Shown here piece after piece: positions 30,356-40,413 of a DNA stretch of 64,000 nt (the first letter of the stretch is position 1; each line of letters starts with the position of its first letter). A model generated the notes under the pieces. The model did no database searches. It was not told the DNA's origin and saw nothing but the letters and a program-made list of their open reading frames with translations. Position numbers and translations under genes: made by a program. Origin of the DNA: Bremia lactucae (taxonomy: Eukaryota; Oomycota; Peronosporomycetes; Peronosporales; Peronosporaceae); assembly GCF_004359215.1 (NCBI RefSeq), contig NC_090621.1, forward strand, positions 124,001 to 188,000. The letters run 5' to 3'.

Positions 30356-30488
30356 GGGCTGCTATATGGACACCCCCCCTTCTGCTGCTTGGATACCCCT
30401 TATTCATAAACCTATATTTGATTGGCTGACGTATACCTAATAAATTCATGCTGCGCGCACCACACACCCCTCCCTCAATGGATATTCT
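30356..30488. repeat. MULE left terminal inverted repeat
   Basis: Pairs with 33943-34078 in inverted orientation, with roughly nine of ten positions equal by eye and a few indels. Long TIRs of 100 bp or more are typical of Mutator-like elements. Confidence 0.8.
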
Positions 30489-32125
30489 GCACGCCACTAC
30501 GTATCGCTCTCTCGACGAAGCAGAAAAAGTTGTAAAATCATATGCCATTTAAAATGGATTTAGCATCAATCGTGGTCGTTCAAAAACGAATAAAGCTGGC
30601 ACGGAAGTTCGAAAAGTGTGGCTGAAGTGCGTACACGTCAGGGAACATGAGGGTTCAGGGGGCTAAATTCGTCGCACGTCTACCTTGAAAACTGGCTGTG
30701 AATGGCAAGGAACTATGCTGTGAAAGATCCACAAGAACAATGTTACATGGAACTGAGACATTGTTAATGATGAGCATATTGGTCATGACCCTGCTGAAGA
30801 CCCCTCTGCGTATGCTGCTAACCGAGTAATACGGCCGCAACAACGACGTCAAGTAATTAAAATGACGAAGGCCGGAGCCACGCCGCGTGTTGTTCTGGCA
30901 ACGCTACGTCAGAATGATCCAGAGTGCAACCTAATCAGCAAAGACATTTACAATGCAAAGCTCAAAGGGAGAAATTTAGCATTAAACGGTCGTCGTCCGA
31001 TCGAGGCACCCCTGGCCCGATTTCATGAAGATGACATCTTCCATAGGCTTCTCACTAATGATAGTGGTGGATTTTTTTGCACTGCCTGTTCGTCGCGCCA
31101 AAGACTGATATTTCCGTCGCTGCTGACTTCTCTAAAAATGCGGTTTTTATTTTGGATTTCATTTATAAAACGTATAAGTATAAAATGCTACTGTTGCACA
31201 TCGTTGGAGTTACGTCAACAAATCAGACAATATCACTGGCGTTTGTTTTTCTGTAGGAAGAATCAGTACCTGATTACGCTTGGGCCCTTCAACAGTTTTC
31301 AAAGTTGCTTTCGTTCATTGTTATATGAGAATATCTTGCTGTTGTGGTTGATTAGGAGCTTGCGCCATCGCAGGAATAACAAGTACCTTTCCCAATGCTG
31401 CTGTATTGATTTCCATTTGGCAAATTACCAAGAATGTCCAAGCAAACATTAAAAAGCATATCAAAGCAGAGAATGAATACAATGAATTTTGGGACAAATA
31501 AATGACACTTTGTAAGGCACACACTGAACATGATCATATTAGCAAACTAGCATCACTTCGGTCAAGTGTGCCTCTCCAAGTTGCAAACTATCTAGAGAAA
31601 ACTGGCTGAACAACCAGAAAGAGCGTTTTGTTGTTTCATGGACAAAGAACATTCGTTATTTCGGACATGCAGTCACTTCGCGAGTCGAAGGTAGTCACGC
31701 CTTCATTAATCAATGGATAGCCACTTCAACTCTTGACCTGGATGAGGTATATGGGAAGATTGTTCTTGCAGGAGATGCCCAAAGACGGGAAATTAGCCGA
31801 TAAGTTAGTCTTGAGCGGCTTCAGGTTCCTCTTGGGCTGAAAGCTCCATTTTGGAGCAATGTAGTCCGCTGTATTTAAGCACATGTGTTGTATATTGTGC
31901 ATAGTCAGTATCAACTGGCAATTGATCCAAGCAACAATACCGAATGTAAAGGAGATTTTATGGGGACTATGGGACTACCTTGCCAGCATAAGGTATTGCA
32001 GATATTGCAAAAGAACGATCCTACAAGCTTCAGACTTTCATAAGCACTGGAGATTACTAATAACGCTGCCTCCGCAGAGCATACAGCAGGAACAAAGTCT
32101 TGATGAGATCATAAGCTCAACCAAA
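30470..32125 (+). pseudogene. MULE transposase with FAR1-like DNA-binding domain
   Basis: The plus strand first gives a FAR1-type zinc-binding region at 30480-30720: TYRSLDEAEKVVKSYAI, GFSINRGRSKTNKAG, VWLKCVHV. Then comes the transposase, GATPRVVLATLRQNDPECN and SKDIYNAKLKGRNL (30862-30985). After frame changes the hallmark FSKNAVFILDFIYKTYKYKM (first catalytic Asp at 31155) and LLLHIVGVTS follow, with YAWALQQFSKLL near 31280. QITKNVQANIKKHIKAENEY (about 31425-31480) matches the helical insert of the family. It ends near DFHKHWRLLITLP (32030-32070). At least eight stops or frameshifts. Intact relatives cut and paste the element. Confidence 0.75.
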
Positions 32126-32130
32126 ACCCG

Positions 32131-32380
32131 TTACAGGAGATAGATTCACGCCAGAAGGCTGCGCTACGCACTTCTATGAAAGGACTACTTTCATCCCGCC
32201 CAATGAAACGCGGCAACAACTTCGTAGTGACGTACAATTGGGCGTCCTTCAAAGTCTGCAACACAGCTTCTAAATGACGCTTGTGCGACTCTATTGCGCT
32301 CAGCCCTTCCTCGGCCTTACTATGCACGAGTACATCGTCAATGTAATGGGGCGCGTAGGCACCGTGCTGACGCATCACGT
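32131..32380 (-). pseudogene. gypsy RT fragment nested in the MULE
   Basis: Minus-strand frame with AYAPHYIDDVLVHSKAEEG (catalytic YIDD) and SHKRHLEAVLQTLKDAQLYV, the palm and thumb of a Ty3/gypsy RT. It differs clearly from E3, E9, E10 and E11 RTs, so it represents another gypsy family. It separates the transposase from the MULE's 3' part. Confidence 0.7.
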
Positions 32381-32528
32381 GAGCCAGCCTCGCTCATGCT
32401 TTTAGCATCAAACTCGCCTATGATACCGCCGAGGGGTCGATCATAAGGCATAGTTTTATTGACCTGCTAAACTGGCAGGGTCACTATGGCAAGTTTCTGT
32501 GCTTGAGATGATACCCTATGGTTCATCG

Positions 32529-32655
32529 TCACGTTGACGAGAAGAACTTAATTATATTAATACAGTTTTTAATTAACACTCTTTAAAGCAAGCTTCTTGA
32601 AGAGAGCCTTCCTCTGTACGTAGTAGTGTACCTGAAGTGACGTGAGGCACCACTC
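32529..32655 (+). repeat. LTR-B fragment nested in the MULE
   Basis: GAAGAACTTAATTATATTAATAC, AATTAACACTCTTTAAAGC and AGTGACGTGAGGCACCACTCG match LTR-B. It stops before the paired hairpins. It is probably part of the same insertion as the RT fragment. Confidence 0.55.
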
Positions 32656-32749
32656 GATCGATTGGATATCAATTCGACCGGAGCAAAGAAAAACGCATTC
32701 TCAAATGGAGCTACAGTGCTATCTTAATTTTACTGGTAGCATAACCTAT

Positions 32750-33240
32750 TGAATAACTGGCGCATCAGATCGTGGCCAGCAGCCGTTAACTGAGTGGAAA
32801 GTTGTAAGGTGTGTAGCGGATCTTAAGATCCCCTTTATAGTGTCGGTAATGTCGTGTAATGTCGTTGCACGAATGTCACATCTTATCGTCGGCATTCCTA
32901 ACCAACAATGACCAATATGAATAATCCAGATGTTGTCCGTACTCGTGGGCGACCTAAAATAAAAAAACTCGTCATCAACAAAGCGTGACCCATCACATTT
33001 CGAGCATTGCGAAAAAGAAGAGCGAAGAAAAAACGAAAATGCGGTCACTACAAGGGGCAAGGCCATTATCAAACCACATGTCCTTTGCTAGCAACGGGAA
33101 GGACATCAAGACTAAAAGTTTGGGGATTGACATTGAGAGTGCTTCAGAGGATGAACTTGCGCTTAAGTATGTGAAAGTAGCATCTTTCTGCCAGGCTACA
33201 TTCACCACTCGAGGCTAAAAGACCTATCATCATTTAAGCT
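32750..33240 (+). pseudogene. MULE transposase C-terminal tail with zinc knuckle
   Basis: The plus strand has NNPDVVRTRGRPKIKKL (about 32920-32970), a linker found at the end of MULE transposases. Then KRKCGHYKGQGHYQTTCPLL near 33030-33090 is a CX2CX4HX4C knuckle whose second Cys is Tyr. Frame changes separate the blocks. It leads into the OTU domain. Confidence 0.6.
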
Positions 33241-33783
33241 TGATGCAGAGTCGACTAATGAAATCTCAAATCGACAAGGAAAAACCGCTGCAGCAAAAGC
33301 CTACATAGAAGCAAATTCCGAAGTAGCACTGGATGTCGATGGAGACGGTAACTGTGGTTTCCGTGCCATTGCAGTGGCACCAGGACGTTCTGAGTTTAAT
33401 TGGCCAGCCATTAGGAAGGAATTGGCCAAAGAACTCATTGTAAGCAAGCCATTTTACGAGTGCTATTACCTGGAGAAAGGACTGGTAGACCATCACCTTA
33501 CCACTCTCGCTTGGCTTGCTGGCCCCTGTCACCGGGCATTTTGGCTAATTATGCCAGAGATGGGTGCCGTCATTGCAAACACATACTAACGCGCTGTCGT
33601 GTTTTATGGAAAAGAGGCAAGCGTTACAACCCTACCGTTTCACTGCACGCCTTACCAAGCGGAGAAAGTATCGTACTGGTATCACAGCCTCCACTACCAG
33701 GCGTTGAAGTTGAAGGCTGATTCGGTTTGGCCAGACATTGACCACCGCTGGGAAATATATGCAAGCGAAACCACAAAAGTATA
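33241..33783 (+). pseudogene. OTU-type cysteine protease domain of the MULE
   Basis: Plus strand, one frame with a single internal stop at 33587. It has ALDVDGDGNCGFRAIAVAPG, with the OTU signature DGNCxFRA and the catalytic Cys codon at 33353-33355. WPAIRKELAKELIVSKPFY and WLIMPEMGAVIANTY are the middle of the fold, and YWYHSLHYQAL carries the expected catalytic His (codon 33692). OTU enzymes of cellular origin remove ubiquitin-like proteins. Here the domain forms the end of a transposon-encoded protein. Its role in transposition is unknown; it might counter host silencing or process the transposase (inference). It is in the same orientation as the transposase and inside the TIRs. Confidence 0.75.
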
Positions 33784-33821
33784 GAGGGAAATTGTTGAAT
33801 ATAGAGAGCACCTTTTGACCA

Positions 33822-33930
33822 CGCCATGGTTTAACTCTGTCGTGTTGTTTTGGGTGGAGTGTGAGGCGGTAGCCATGGTTTAACTCTCTCGTGTGTTGTT
33901 TTGGGTGGTGTGTGAGGCGGTAGCATTTAT
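33822..33930. repeat. tandem repeat next to the MULE right TIR
   Basis: Two units of about 55-60 bp sharing CCATGGTTTAACTCT, CGTGTTGTTTTGGGTGG and GTGTGAGGCGGTAGC. Subterminal repeats near TIRs are common in Mutator-like elements and may bind transposase (inference). Confidence 0.65.
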
Positions 33931-33942
33931 ACCATGTCGGCA

Positions 33943-34078
33943 TTCACAGAATATCCATTGAGGGAGGGGGTGTGGTGCGCGCAGCAGAAATTTATTAGGT
34001 ATACGTCAGCCAAGCTAATACGTATTTATGGGTAAGGGGTGTCCAAGCAGCAGAAGGGGAGTGTCCATATAGCAGCCC
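33943..34078. repeat. MULE right terminal inverted repeat
   Basis: Inverted partner of 30356-30488, ending GTGTCCATATAGCAGCCC. Confidence 0.8.
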
Positions 34079-34234
34079 CCATCTTTTAACCCTTTATAAA
34101 GCAAGTGTTCTAAAGATAGTTTAACTCTGCACGCAATAGTGTACGTAAAGTGACGTGCGGCACCACTCGCACTGAGGCAGTGCGAAGTGGACTTGTACTG
34201 AAGCAGTACAAGTCGTAGTGCCCTCTCACAATCT
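34079..34234 (+). repeat. LTR-B, right half (after the MULE)
   Basis: Starts with TTTTAACCCTTTATAAAGCAAG and contains both hairpins (CGCACTGAGGCAGTGCG; GACTTGTACTGAAGCAGTACAAGTC). It continues the LTR left off at 30355. Like 20480-20935 it ends in the unusual GTGCCCTCTCACA. Confidence 0.65.
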
Positions 34235-34512
34235 AAGTATATGAGCAGCTTGAACTTTAACACATTTGCAGGCGTTCTGCACTTCGTTTGTTCAAGGTGG
34301 TTCTACGACAGCACTTCAAATTATTGAGTGTCGAAAACACTCGGAAGTGTAAGATGGCAGTGTCAGTGCTTCTCAGCAATCTAATTTATGTGCAACTGGT
34401 TTCAAGATATCGAAAAATCTGTCAAGCTTTTATGAAAGTTCGGCGAGGCCGTATATTTTCAAAAGTTGGACAGGTATTCATACGATCACGTCTATGAAAT
34501 TGATGGAATAAT
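34228..34512. repeat. duplicated spacer, copy 2
   Basis: Nearly identical to 20925-21226, including the 69-codon TTG-initiated frame (34288-34497). It lacks 15 bases present in copy 1. No gene is called. Confidence 0.6.
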
Positions 34513-35018
34513 TGTAACAAGGTACCTTTCACTAGTACTGCTAAGTACTAGTTAACCTTACACTGATTACAGTGAAGGTTAGGTGCCTCGAAACTTCACG
34601 TTCTGGGGGGTACAGAGGAAGGTTTCGAGGTAGGTTAGGGTCTTTAGCTACCATAATTAATTCAAACGATTAGAATCACGTAAAAATAAAACCGTATTAA
34701 GAAATTTAGATTCCTACGTAACGATTTCCTATCAATATATAACTAAGTATGGCGCATCCTTGCGTACCGCACAATCGTGTCTTATAACGATTATCGGGAT
34801 TGATTAAGGCTTAAATTAACCAATCAATAGAGCTAATGTCTAATTGCATCCATATTAACTGATTTGAAAATATTGGAACTATATAAGTCGGAACTATATA
34901 AGTCGGAACTAATAAAGATAATAATTTGGTATTAATTTATTTATTTCCTCTCGTGTGATATAATATGCATATTTCTCCTATAGAAAGTAATACTTATGTA
35001 ACGAGACACCCCGTTACA
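34513..35018 (-). repeat. LTR-E at the 3' end of E11
   Basis: 506 bp, same length as 21227-21732, with only a few substitutions seen by eye. The purine run GGCTAGGGAGAA adjoins at 35019-35030 on the minus strand. Confidence 0.75.
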
Positions 35019-35147
35019 TTCTCCCTAGCCAACAGTTCTACAGTGTGAAAGGAAACACTATTATGTCTTCCTGTGTGATTTTTGCAGTATCAATTTTGAG
35101 CAAAACACCAATTTAATTCTCATTTATTTATTTTGACCAAAATTAAG

Positions 35148-35692
35148 ATGGCGATTAATAGGTCTGTATGTGTGGGCCGTTTGGCCGCAAAGCTAGCAGC
35201 CGCACGGATCAGTGCAGCTGTTGGTAATGCAAATGTTTAAGTAGACGGTATTGCGTCTGCTGAGGAGGATACGCCACCTCATACACCCATAGTAGATGAC
35301 TACAACATGTCATATGTTAATGAAATTGCAGGTGACAGTGACAAGTCACCTGCTACACCAATTGTAGGTGAAAGGACCAAGTCGCCTACATCGCCCGCCA
35401 CAGTATCTACTAGAAAGGCCGCCAGAACCACCCGAGGCCGAGTCCGTTAAACCTTTGGGGTTCTAACGTGACAACTAAAGAGGTGATGACGAGGTTGTTG
35501 GTATTGTCAAAATTATTTGGTGGGAGTCACCATCAGATGATTCTGTGGGCGATGGCCACTCTGGTGACGCTAGAATGCGTCACCAGGTACTAAGTGGTCG
35601 CGGAAGGAAGAGTGCTGCAGGCAGCGCTAGTTTGCATCCCTAGAAAAATAGTGATTTTAGGAATCGCTCCCAGGGCCAAGTTCACGATAATA
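35148..35692 (+). pseudogene. E11 antisense ORF (MATNR family), copy 2
   Basis: ATG at 35148 (MATNRSVCVGRLAAKLAAA). It differs from copy 1 at a few bases; one stop of copy 1 (GTTAGG) reads TTTGG here, so the frame is open longer, up to a stop after GNANV. Blocks ATPIVGERTKSPTSPATVST and the Arg-rich RKAARTTRGRVR follow. It stops short at the deletion junction at 35692. Confidence 0.45.
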
Positions 35693-36063
35693 TTTGATTT
35701 GGATCAAACCGTTATTTTTTAAGGGGAGGATCTTGATCATGAGCGATCGTCGCCAGGAGTTAGCGGTGACGGTTGATCATGTGTCTCGTGACCAAATGAA
35801 TAATTGTGCGCAGGTTGCGACTGATCAACTGGCGAACGAAAGGATACATCAATCCCTTCAAAACTAGCTGGTGACAGCTCGTCAGAAGATCTCATCCTAA
35901 GAGGAAAGAATGGATCGTCTGGTTCAACAGAATCAGACCCTGTTCCGAGACAATAAGTCTTTTGCTCGGAACCATCAGGCTTTGGCTGATGCCCTTGATT
36001 GATCCGGTGTAATCCGAAATCGGAAAAAGCATCGTACTGACGGTACGGGCGGAGACGCCCAAC

Positions 36064-36350
36064 ATAAAACGAAGATGCGTTCGCATTCTAGGAGGCAGCT
36101 CAATTGTGTACGCATTACCATGGCAATGCATCACACGAAACGGGCCGATATATCTAGGCAGTAATTTCTTACTGCCTACATTCGTCATTACGTGTTTTGG
36201 CAGGTTTACCGTGGACAGTGGGACTAGGTCACTAACATTATACAAATTTATGATTGCTCTTCCGTTTTTGTCGGAGATCCGTTGCTGTCGGTCCACCGCA
36301 TCACCGATGAAATCCTGTACGAAACGGACCAATGCTTCTCTAGCCAGCAT
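36064..36350 (-). pseudogene. E11 integrase C-terminal (GPY/F) module
   Basis: Open minus-strand frame: ALVRFVQDFIGDAVDRQQRI, DLVPLSTVNLPKHV, then KKLLPRYIGPFRVM. The GPF word defines the GPY/F module of Ty3/gypsy integrases, which aids multimerisation and DNA binding. The frame then runs into the block shared with E10, where it loses similarity. Confidence 0.75.
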
Positions 36351-36639
36351 GAAATCACTTGATGACTCGGTTTTATTTTTGTTTCTAGTGCGACCGACTC
36401 ACACTGCGGGGATATCAATCTCTTCATTATTGAGAGCATTATCATTCTTATTGTTATTATTGTTTTCGATGCCGAGTCTTTCAGCATCGTTGTCTAAGTC
36501 AGTAATAGCATTATATTATTACTGAGTTTGCCCACTGCAACGTTAGTTAACTCAACATTGGTATCCTTTGCATCTACATTAGGGCTAATGCATGATGAGC
36601 AAGAGCTACTAGGTTATTTGCTCGAGCGAGCTCCCCCCC

Positions 36640-37500
36640 AAACAAGATTTATTCCGAACATGGTAGTATACGAGGGTGGCGTAAGCCATTCACGAAGACG
36701 GTGTATGCTTTGTAGATTATGCACTAAATTGTTGATGGCAAATTCTACCATCGGCAGAACTCGCTCCAACTCTTATAAGAGTGGACGCATCAGCGAAGAA
36801 TCTCTTCGCGAATACGGTTTACGCTCCGTTTGACCATCTGTTTCAGGATGGTAGAACTTGACATTTCCAACTGTGTTCCAAGTTATTCGAACACAGTTTG
36901 CCAAAATTACGCCGATAATCTAGGGTCTCGATCTGAGAGTAGTTCACAGAGTAACCCATGGAGTCGAAATATCGTGTCAACAAAGACACGAGCACAGCCT
37001 TTGGCTGTGTTCGTCTCCAGTACTGCAGCAAGTTGTACCATTTTGCTGAAACGATCAACGAAAACAAGAATACCATTATTCTTGTGGATGTCTTCGGAGA
37101 ATCCGAAGACGAAGTCCATAGATACGGAATGCCAACACTCTGCCGGAACAGGATTATGTTGTAACGGAGAACGGGATGAAGCACTGGGATCTACCCGTTG
37201 ACAAGCTTATCAAGCATATATGTACTTCGGACGAATTCATATTGCGTGGCCAGTAGAAGTCGCGACTTATTGTGAGATATGTCTTTTCATGTCCACGATG
37301 ACCTTTTATTGGTGCATCGTGGCACTCATACATGCAAATCATTATGGGTGGGGATGACGACATGAGGTTTTGCCAGCAATGGCTGTATAATACAATAACC
37401 CATTGCATGTTGCATATCGATCTGTTAAGGATCGATACAATTTCGACGATCCCTTTTAAGGATTGTTGTGAAGGATTTCTAAGGTAATACATAAACCCGT
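36640..37500 (-). pseudogene. E11 gypsy integrase core
   Basis: Minus strand: YECHDAPIKGHRGHEKTYLT (37492-37154 region), then NGILVFVDRFSKMVQLAAVL with the first D and LSDRDPRLSA with the second D (37119-36907). The catalytic Glu block is scrambled, but fragments of the following INN..HAST region appear near 36690-36760. Frameshifts split it. Confidence 0.7.
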
Positions 37501-37559
37501 TAAGTGCCGTATCGTCTTGAGAAGCTCTTCCAACGTCGTCAAGTAATGTTGACGACGGA

Positions 37560-38040
37560 ACACTTATTGTTGCAGTTATGGCCTTATGCTTACAGTTGAT
37601 TTGCGCAGCCGGCTCAAAATCGGGCCGGTGCGAAAGGGCATCAGCGACGAAGTTAAGAAGTCGTCCTGGTTTATGTTACACAGAGAAGTTATATCCCAGG
37701 AATAAAGACCACCATGTCGCCATTTTTTGTGAGAGGCGTGAACTATTTACGGCCATGCGTAATGACGTATGGTCCGTATATATAATGAACGGTCTATCTC
37801 CCAAGAGATAACCCCAGTAGTATTTCTTGGCGATGAGTTCCTTGTCATAGACTAGATTGTTGCGTTAAGCTGGTTGCAGCTGACGCGATTGATAATAGAT
37901 GACGCGCTCTGCGCCGTCTATGTCTTTTGCATTAATGCACAGCCGATTGCAAAATCGCTGGCGTCACATACCACACGAAATGGTCGGTCTTGGTCAGCAA
38001 TCGCCAGGATTGGCGATCAAATCAAGCTTTTCTTAATTTC
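37560..38040 (-). pseudogene. E11 gypsy RNase H
   Basis: The minus strand corresponds to E10 24600-25010: the CDASDFAI-type region near 37960, DGAERVIYYQSRQLQ near 37920-37870, and the closing part to about 37580. It is highly degenerate. Assignment rests on position and the shared nucleotide blocks (for example GACGACGCGCTCTGCGCCGTC-type words). Confidence 0.55.
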
Positions 38041-38069
38041 CTCGAAAGAACGCTGACAATTAGCGTTCC

Positions 38070-38700
38070 ATGACTACTTTACATGTTTCTTCAATACAGA
38101 AAAAATACGCACTGACATTTCGGCATAATTGAGTAAAATTTGTGCAGGGACGCTGCTAAACCGAGGAACTTTCGAAATTCCTTTACATTGACTGGCACGA
38201 GCCAATCGGTAATCGCCTTGGTCTTTTCTGGATCCAAGCTTACACCGTGCATACCCACGATGCACCCAAGAAGTGGTTTTTCGCTTGCAGTGAATGTACA
38301 CTTCCTGAAATTCGCATACAACTTATGCAAGCGCATAAGTGTAAGTACCTTTCGGACGTGGGTACGATGTACTTCAATATCGACTTTCCGTTCATGGCTT
38401 TGTGATCAACGAAGACGTCATCAAAATAGCTCGGTGCAAAATCCCGCACCCATCGCAACAGATTAACCACATCTGCTAAATGTCGCAGGGGCATTACTTA
38501 GTCCCTGTGACATAACTAGCCACTTCGATAGCATTGGACCTTCGACGCTGCCTTTGCTTGTGCACAGCCAACACTTCTAGCTCCACAGAGTGTTGGGAAT
38601 TTACACTGAGGTCTTGTGCAGTCATGGTAAGGACCGACCCATAAGCGAGGCCATCGCAGTTACTCTTACGATTTCCACACGCTGGTGGATGCTTCAAGAC
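38070..38700 (-). pseudogene. E11 gypsy reverse transcriptase (truncated)
   Basis: Minus strand 38494-38240 has FAPSYFDDVFVDHKAMNGKS with the intact YFDD. 38336-38091 has MRLHKLYANFRKCTFTASEK, then PLLGCIVGMHGVSLDPEK and VPVNVKEFRKFLGLAASL. The parts before the catalytic motif are almost all missing: linker-like DNA (38494-38700) joins directly near GTCACAGGGACTAAG. Confidence 0.7.
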
Positions 38701-38766
38701 GTTCATCAATTAGATATCTGATGAATAAGAGACAGGCATCTTCACGACTTGTTGCTGCCAATTTAT

Positions 38767-39230
38767 TCATGGCTTGTACTTTCTGATCCATATCAATCCA
38801 AGAATGACATCAAATTTGTCATCCGAATCAAGTACGATGAAATTATCATCTAAATGTTTTTCATATAACGTGTGTTGGATACCAACTACACGTTTGTTTA
38901 CTGTTACCGATGTGCGTGTTGCTAGGCGCACTGTCATCCTCGTTAGAGGGATATCGCGCTCAACGAACTTGAGCCTGCTATCTTCTAGCAATTGGCGTCT
39001 AATAAATTTTCGATGCCCCAGAACCGACTCGGGACTTAGGTGGCAACTTATTTAAAACTTTTATTTTCAGGGTGATGAGGTTAACCTCATCCCCTGGGGC
39101 AGTTCCACACAATGTTTTTGTGTGACGAGCAACTTTAGTCAAGAGATCTGCAAACTCTTTCGATGTTGCTGTATCAGTAGGGCGCTCCGCACCTACTAGC
39201 CCCAACTGTTTTTTTTACGAATCACGTCGC
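38767..39230 (-). pseudogene. E11 gypsy protease
   Basis: Minus strand: LEDSRLKFVERDIPLTRMTV, then LDSDDKFDVILGLIWIRKYKP at 38991-38767. The DSGA motif region near 39030-39050 is shifted (PESVLGHRKF in the antisense of CCGACTCGGGA). It matches E10 and E9 proteases. Inactive. Confidence 0.6.
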
Positions 39231-40340
39231 CGTTGCGATTTCGCAACAACGTCGGACCCGCGAGCGTTGCCCTTTTTGACATTCGGTCCATAACGACGTT
39301 CAGTACCTCTCGGTACTGGACGTGGGGCACTGTACTCATGAGCGTAGTGTCCTAACTTCTGACAGCGATTGCAGAAATGCAATCGCTTATTGTTCGAAAA
39401 GCGAGGTCTCTCACTTTCGACATAAGAGATGTCCATACGCTTTGAACCTCCAAGCTCTTGTCGTCTTGGAGGACGAAACGATGAAGATCTAGCTTGAGCC
39501 TACCTCAAGCTTTAGTCCTCCTGTTCCGCAACGGACATTGCTTCTTCAAGCGTATCCAGTTCCAAGCGGAGCAGGTAAGCCTTCACGGGACCATCCGTAG
39601 GACTTTGTATGAACACCTTAATCAACGTGTGTTCATGGACTGGGTTGTTTGTGATACAATTCGCTAAGAGTCGTATGTGCTGGGGATAAGCGTGAACATC
39701 ACGCTTGCCTTACTTGGATTTTACGAGCTCTGATCGAGCTCTGAACTTAACAATAGGCGATTCAAACGTCCGTTTGAGCCGGGCTTAAGAAGCCTCTAGC
39801 GACCCAAATACAAATGAGTTGTGCAACTTAGGCCTAATGCCCAAGTTTTGGCACGACCTGCCAAATTCGACTAAGCAAATTCGACTGAGTAAATGCGACT
39901 TGCATTTGCTCGTCGGCGATGTGACGAGCCGTTTCGGCATCGTCCAACTCGACAAACCATCTTAAAAGGGAGTCTTCTGCGACTCTCCTATACTTAGAGA
40001 TGTCAATCTTTAAATTTTTCCGGACGACGCTGTGCGTCATCCCAGGTACAGGGGTCTGTATCTGTTGTAACCTCAATAGTTCTGCCTGTTGAGAGCCTTG
40101 CTGATTCAGTAAGGCTACCTTCTCCTTCGCCTCGTCAAGTTCATCGTATTTGAACTTGGAGATAGCTGAATGGAGGGTATTTCTGTCCAAACCGGACAGC
40201 ATGGCCAAGATGGCATCATACCCTACGGTCGAACGAATGAGTTCGACCGCACTCCTTTCTATGTCACTTAGAAAGGAGTAGCTATCCCGCGAAACGTGAT
40301 GCGTATTTCTATTATCATCTAACATGGACATGTTACATGA
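39215..40340 (-). pseudogene. E11 gypsy gag
   Basis: The best-preserved minus-strand gag N-terminus: 40331-39834 reads MSMLDDNRNTHHVSRDSYSF, then VELIRSTVGYDAILAMLSGL, ELDEAKEKVALLNQQGSQ, and DSLLRWFVELDDAETARHIA. After a frame break, MDISYVESERPRF (39436) and a zinc knuckle CNRCQKLGHYAHEYS, whose last Cys is Tyr, follow. The middle region at 39500-39800 is interrupted by stops. Confidence 0.75.
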
Positions 40341-40363
40341 TAGAATTGTGGTCCTAGGAAGGG

Positions 40364-40381
40364 CTACATAGTGCTACCTGG
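40364..40381 (-). promoter_or_regulatory. primer-binding site of E11
   Basis: Minus strand CCAGGTAGCACTATGTAG, two bases different from the common motif, abutting TGTAACGGGGCAC of the LTR. Confidence 0.6.
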
Positions 40382-40413
40382 TGTAACGGGGCACTACTGA
40401 CTTGTACTGCTTC
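40382..40413 (-). repeat. LTR-B end (5' LTR stub of E11)
   Basis: Only TGTAACGGGGCACTACTGAC plus 12 more bases of LTR-B remain before an LTR-A begins. The rest of the LTR was not found beyond the LTR-A. Confidence 0.55.

Larger units (their letters stand above)
30356..34078 (+). mobile_element. Mutator-like DNA transposon (MULE) with OTU-type protease domain
   Basis: 3.7 kb bounded by long inverted repeats. The left arm (30356-30488) and right arm (33943-34078) begin GGGCTGCTATATGGACAC and stay alignable for about 130 bp, including CCCCTTCTGCTGCTTGGA, GGCTGACGTATACCTAATAAA and CCTCCCTCAATGGATATTCTG. The flanks share CTTTT (ACTTTT/ATCTTTT), an imperfect trace of a target duplication. It sits inside an LTR-B. 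Contents: a FAR1-like/MULE transposase, a nested gypsy fragment, a zinc-knuckle region and an OTU domain. Stops and frameshifts show it is no longer autonomous. Confidence 0.8.
34513..40413 (-). mobile_element. E11: Ty3/gypsy element, minus strand, with mismatched LTRs
   Basis: Right to left: remnant of a 5' LTR of B type (40382-40413, broken by LTR-A), primer-binding site, gag, protease, RT, RNase H, integrase, then a 3' part nearly identical to that of E10, ending in LTR-E (34513-35018). The B-type 5' LTR and E-type 3' LTR do not match, so the 3' end was probably replaced by recombination. No chromodomain is present. Confidence 0.65.
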
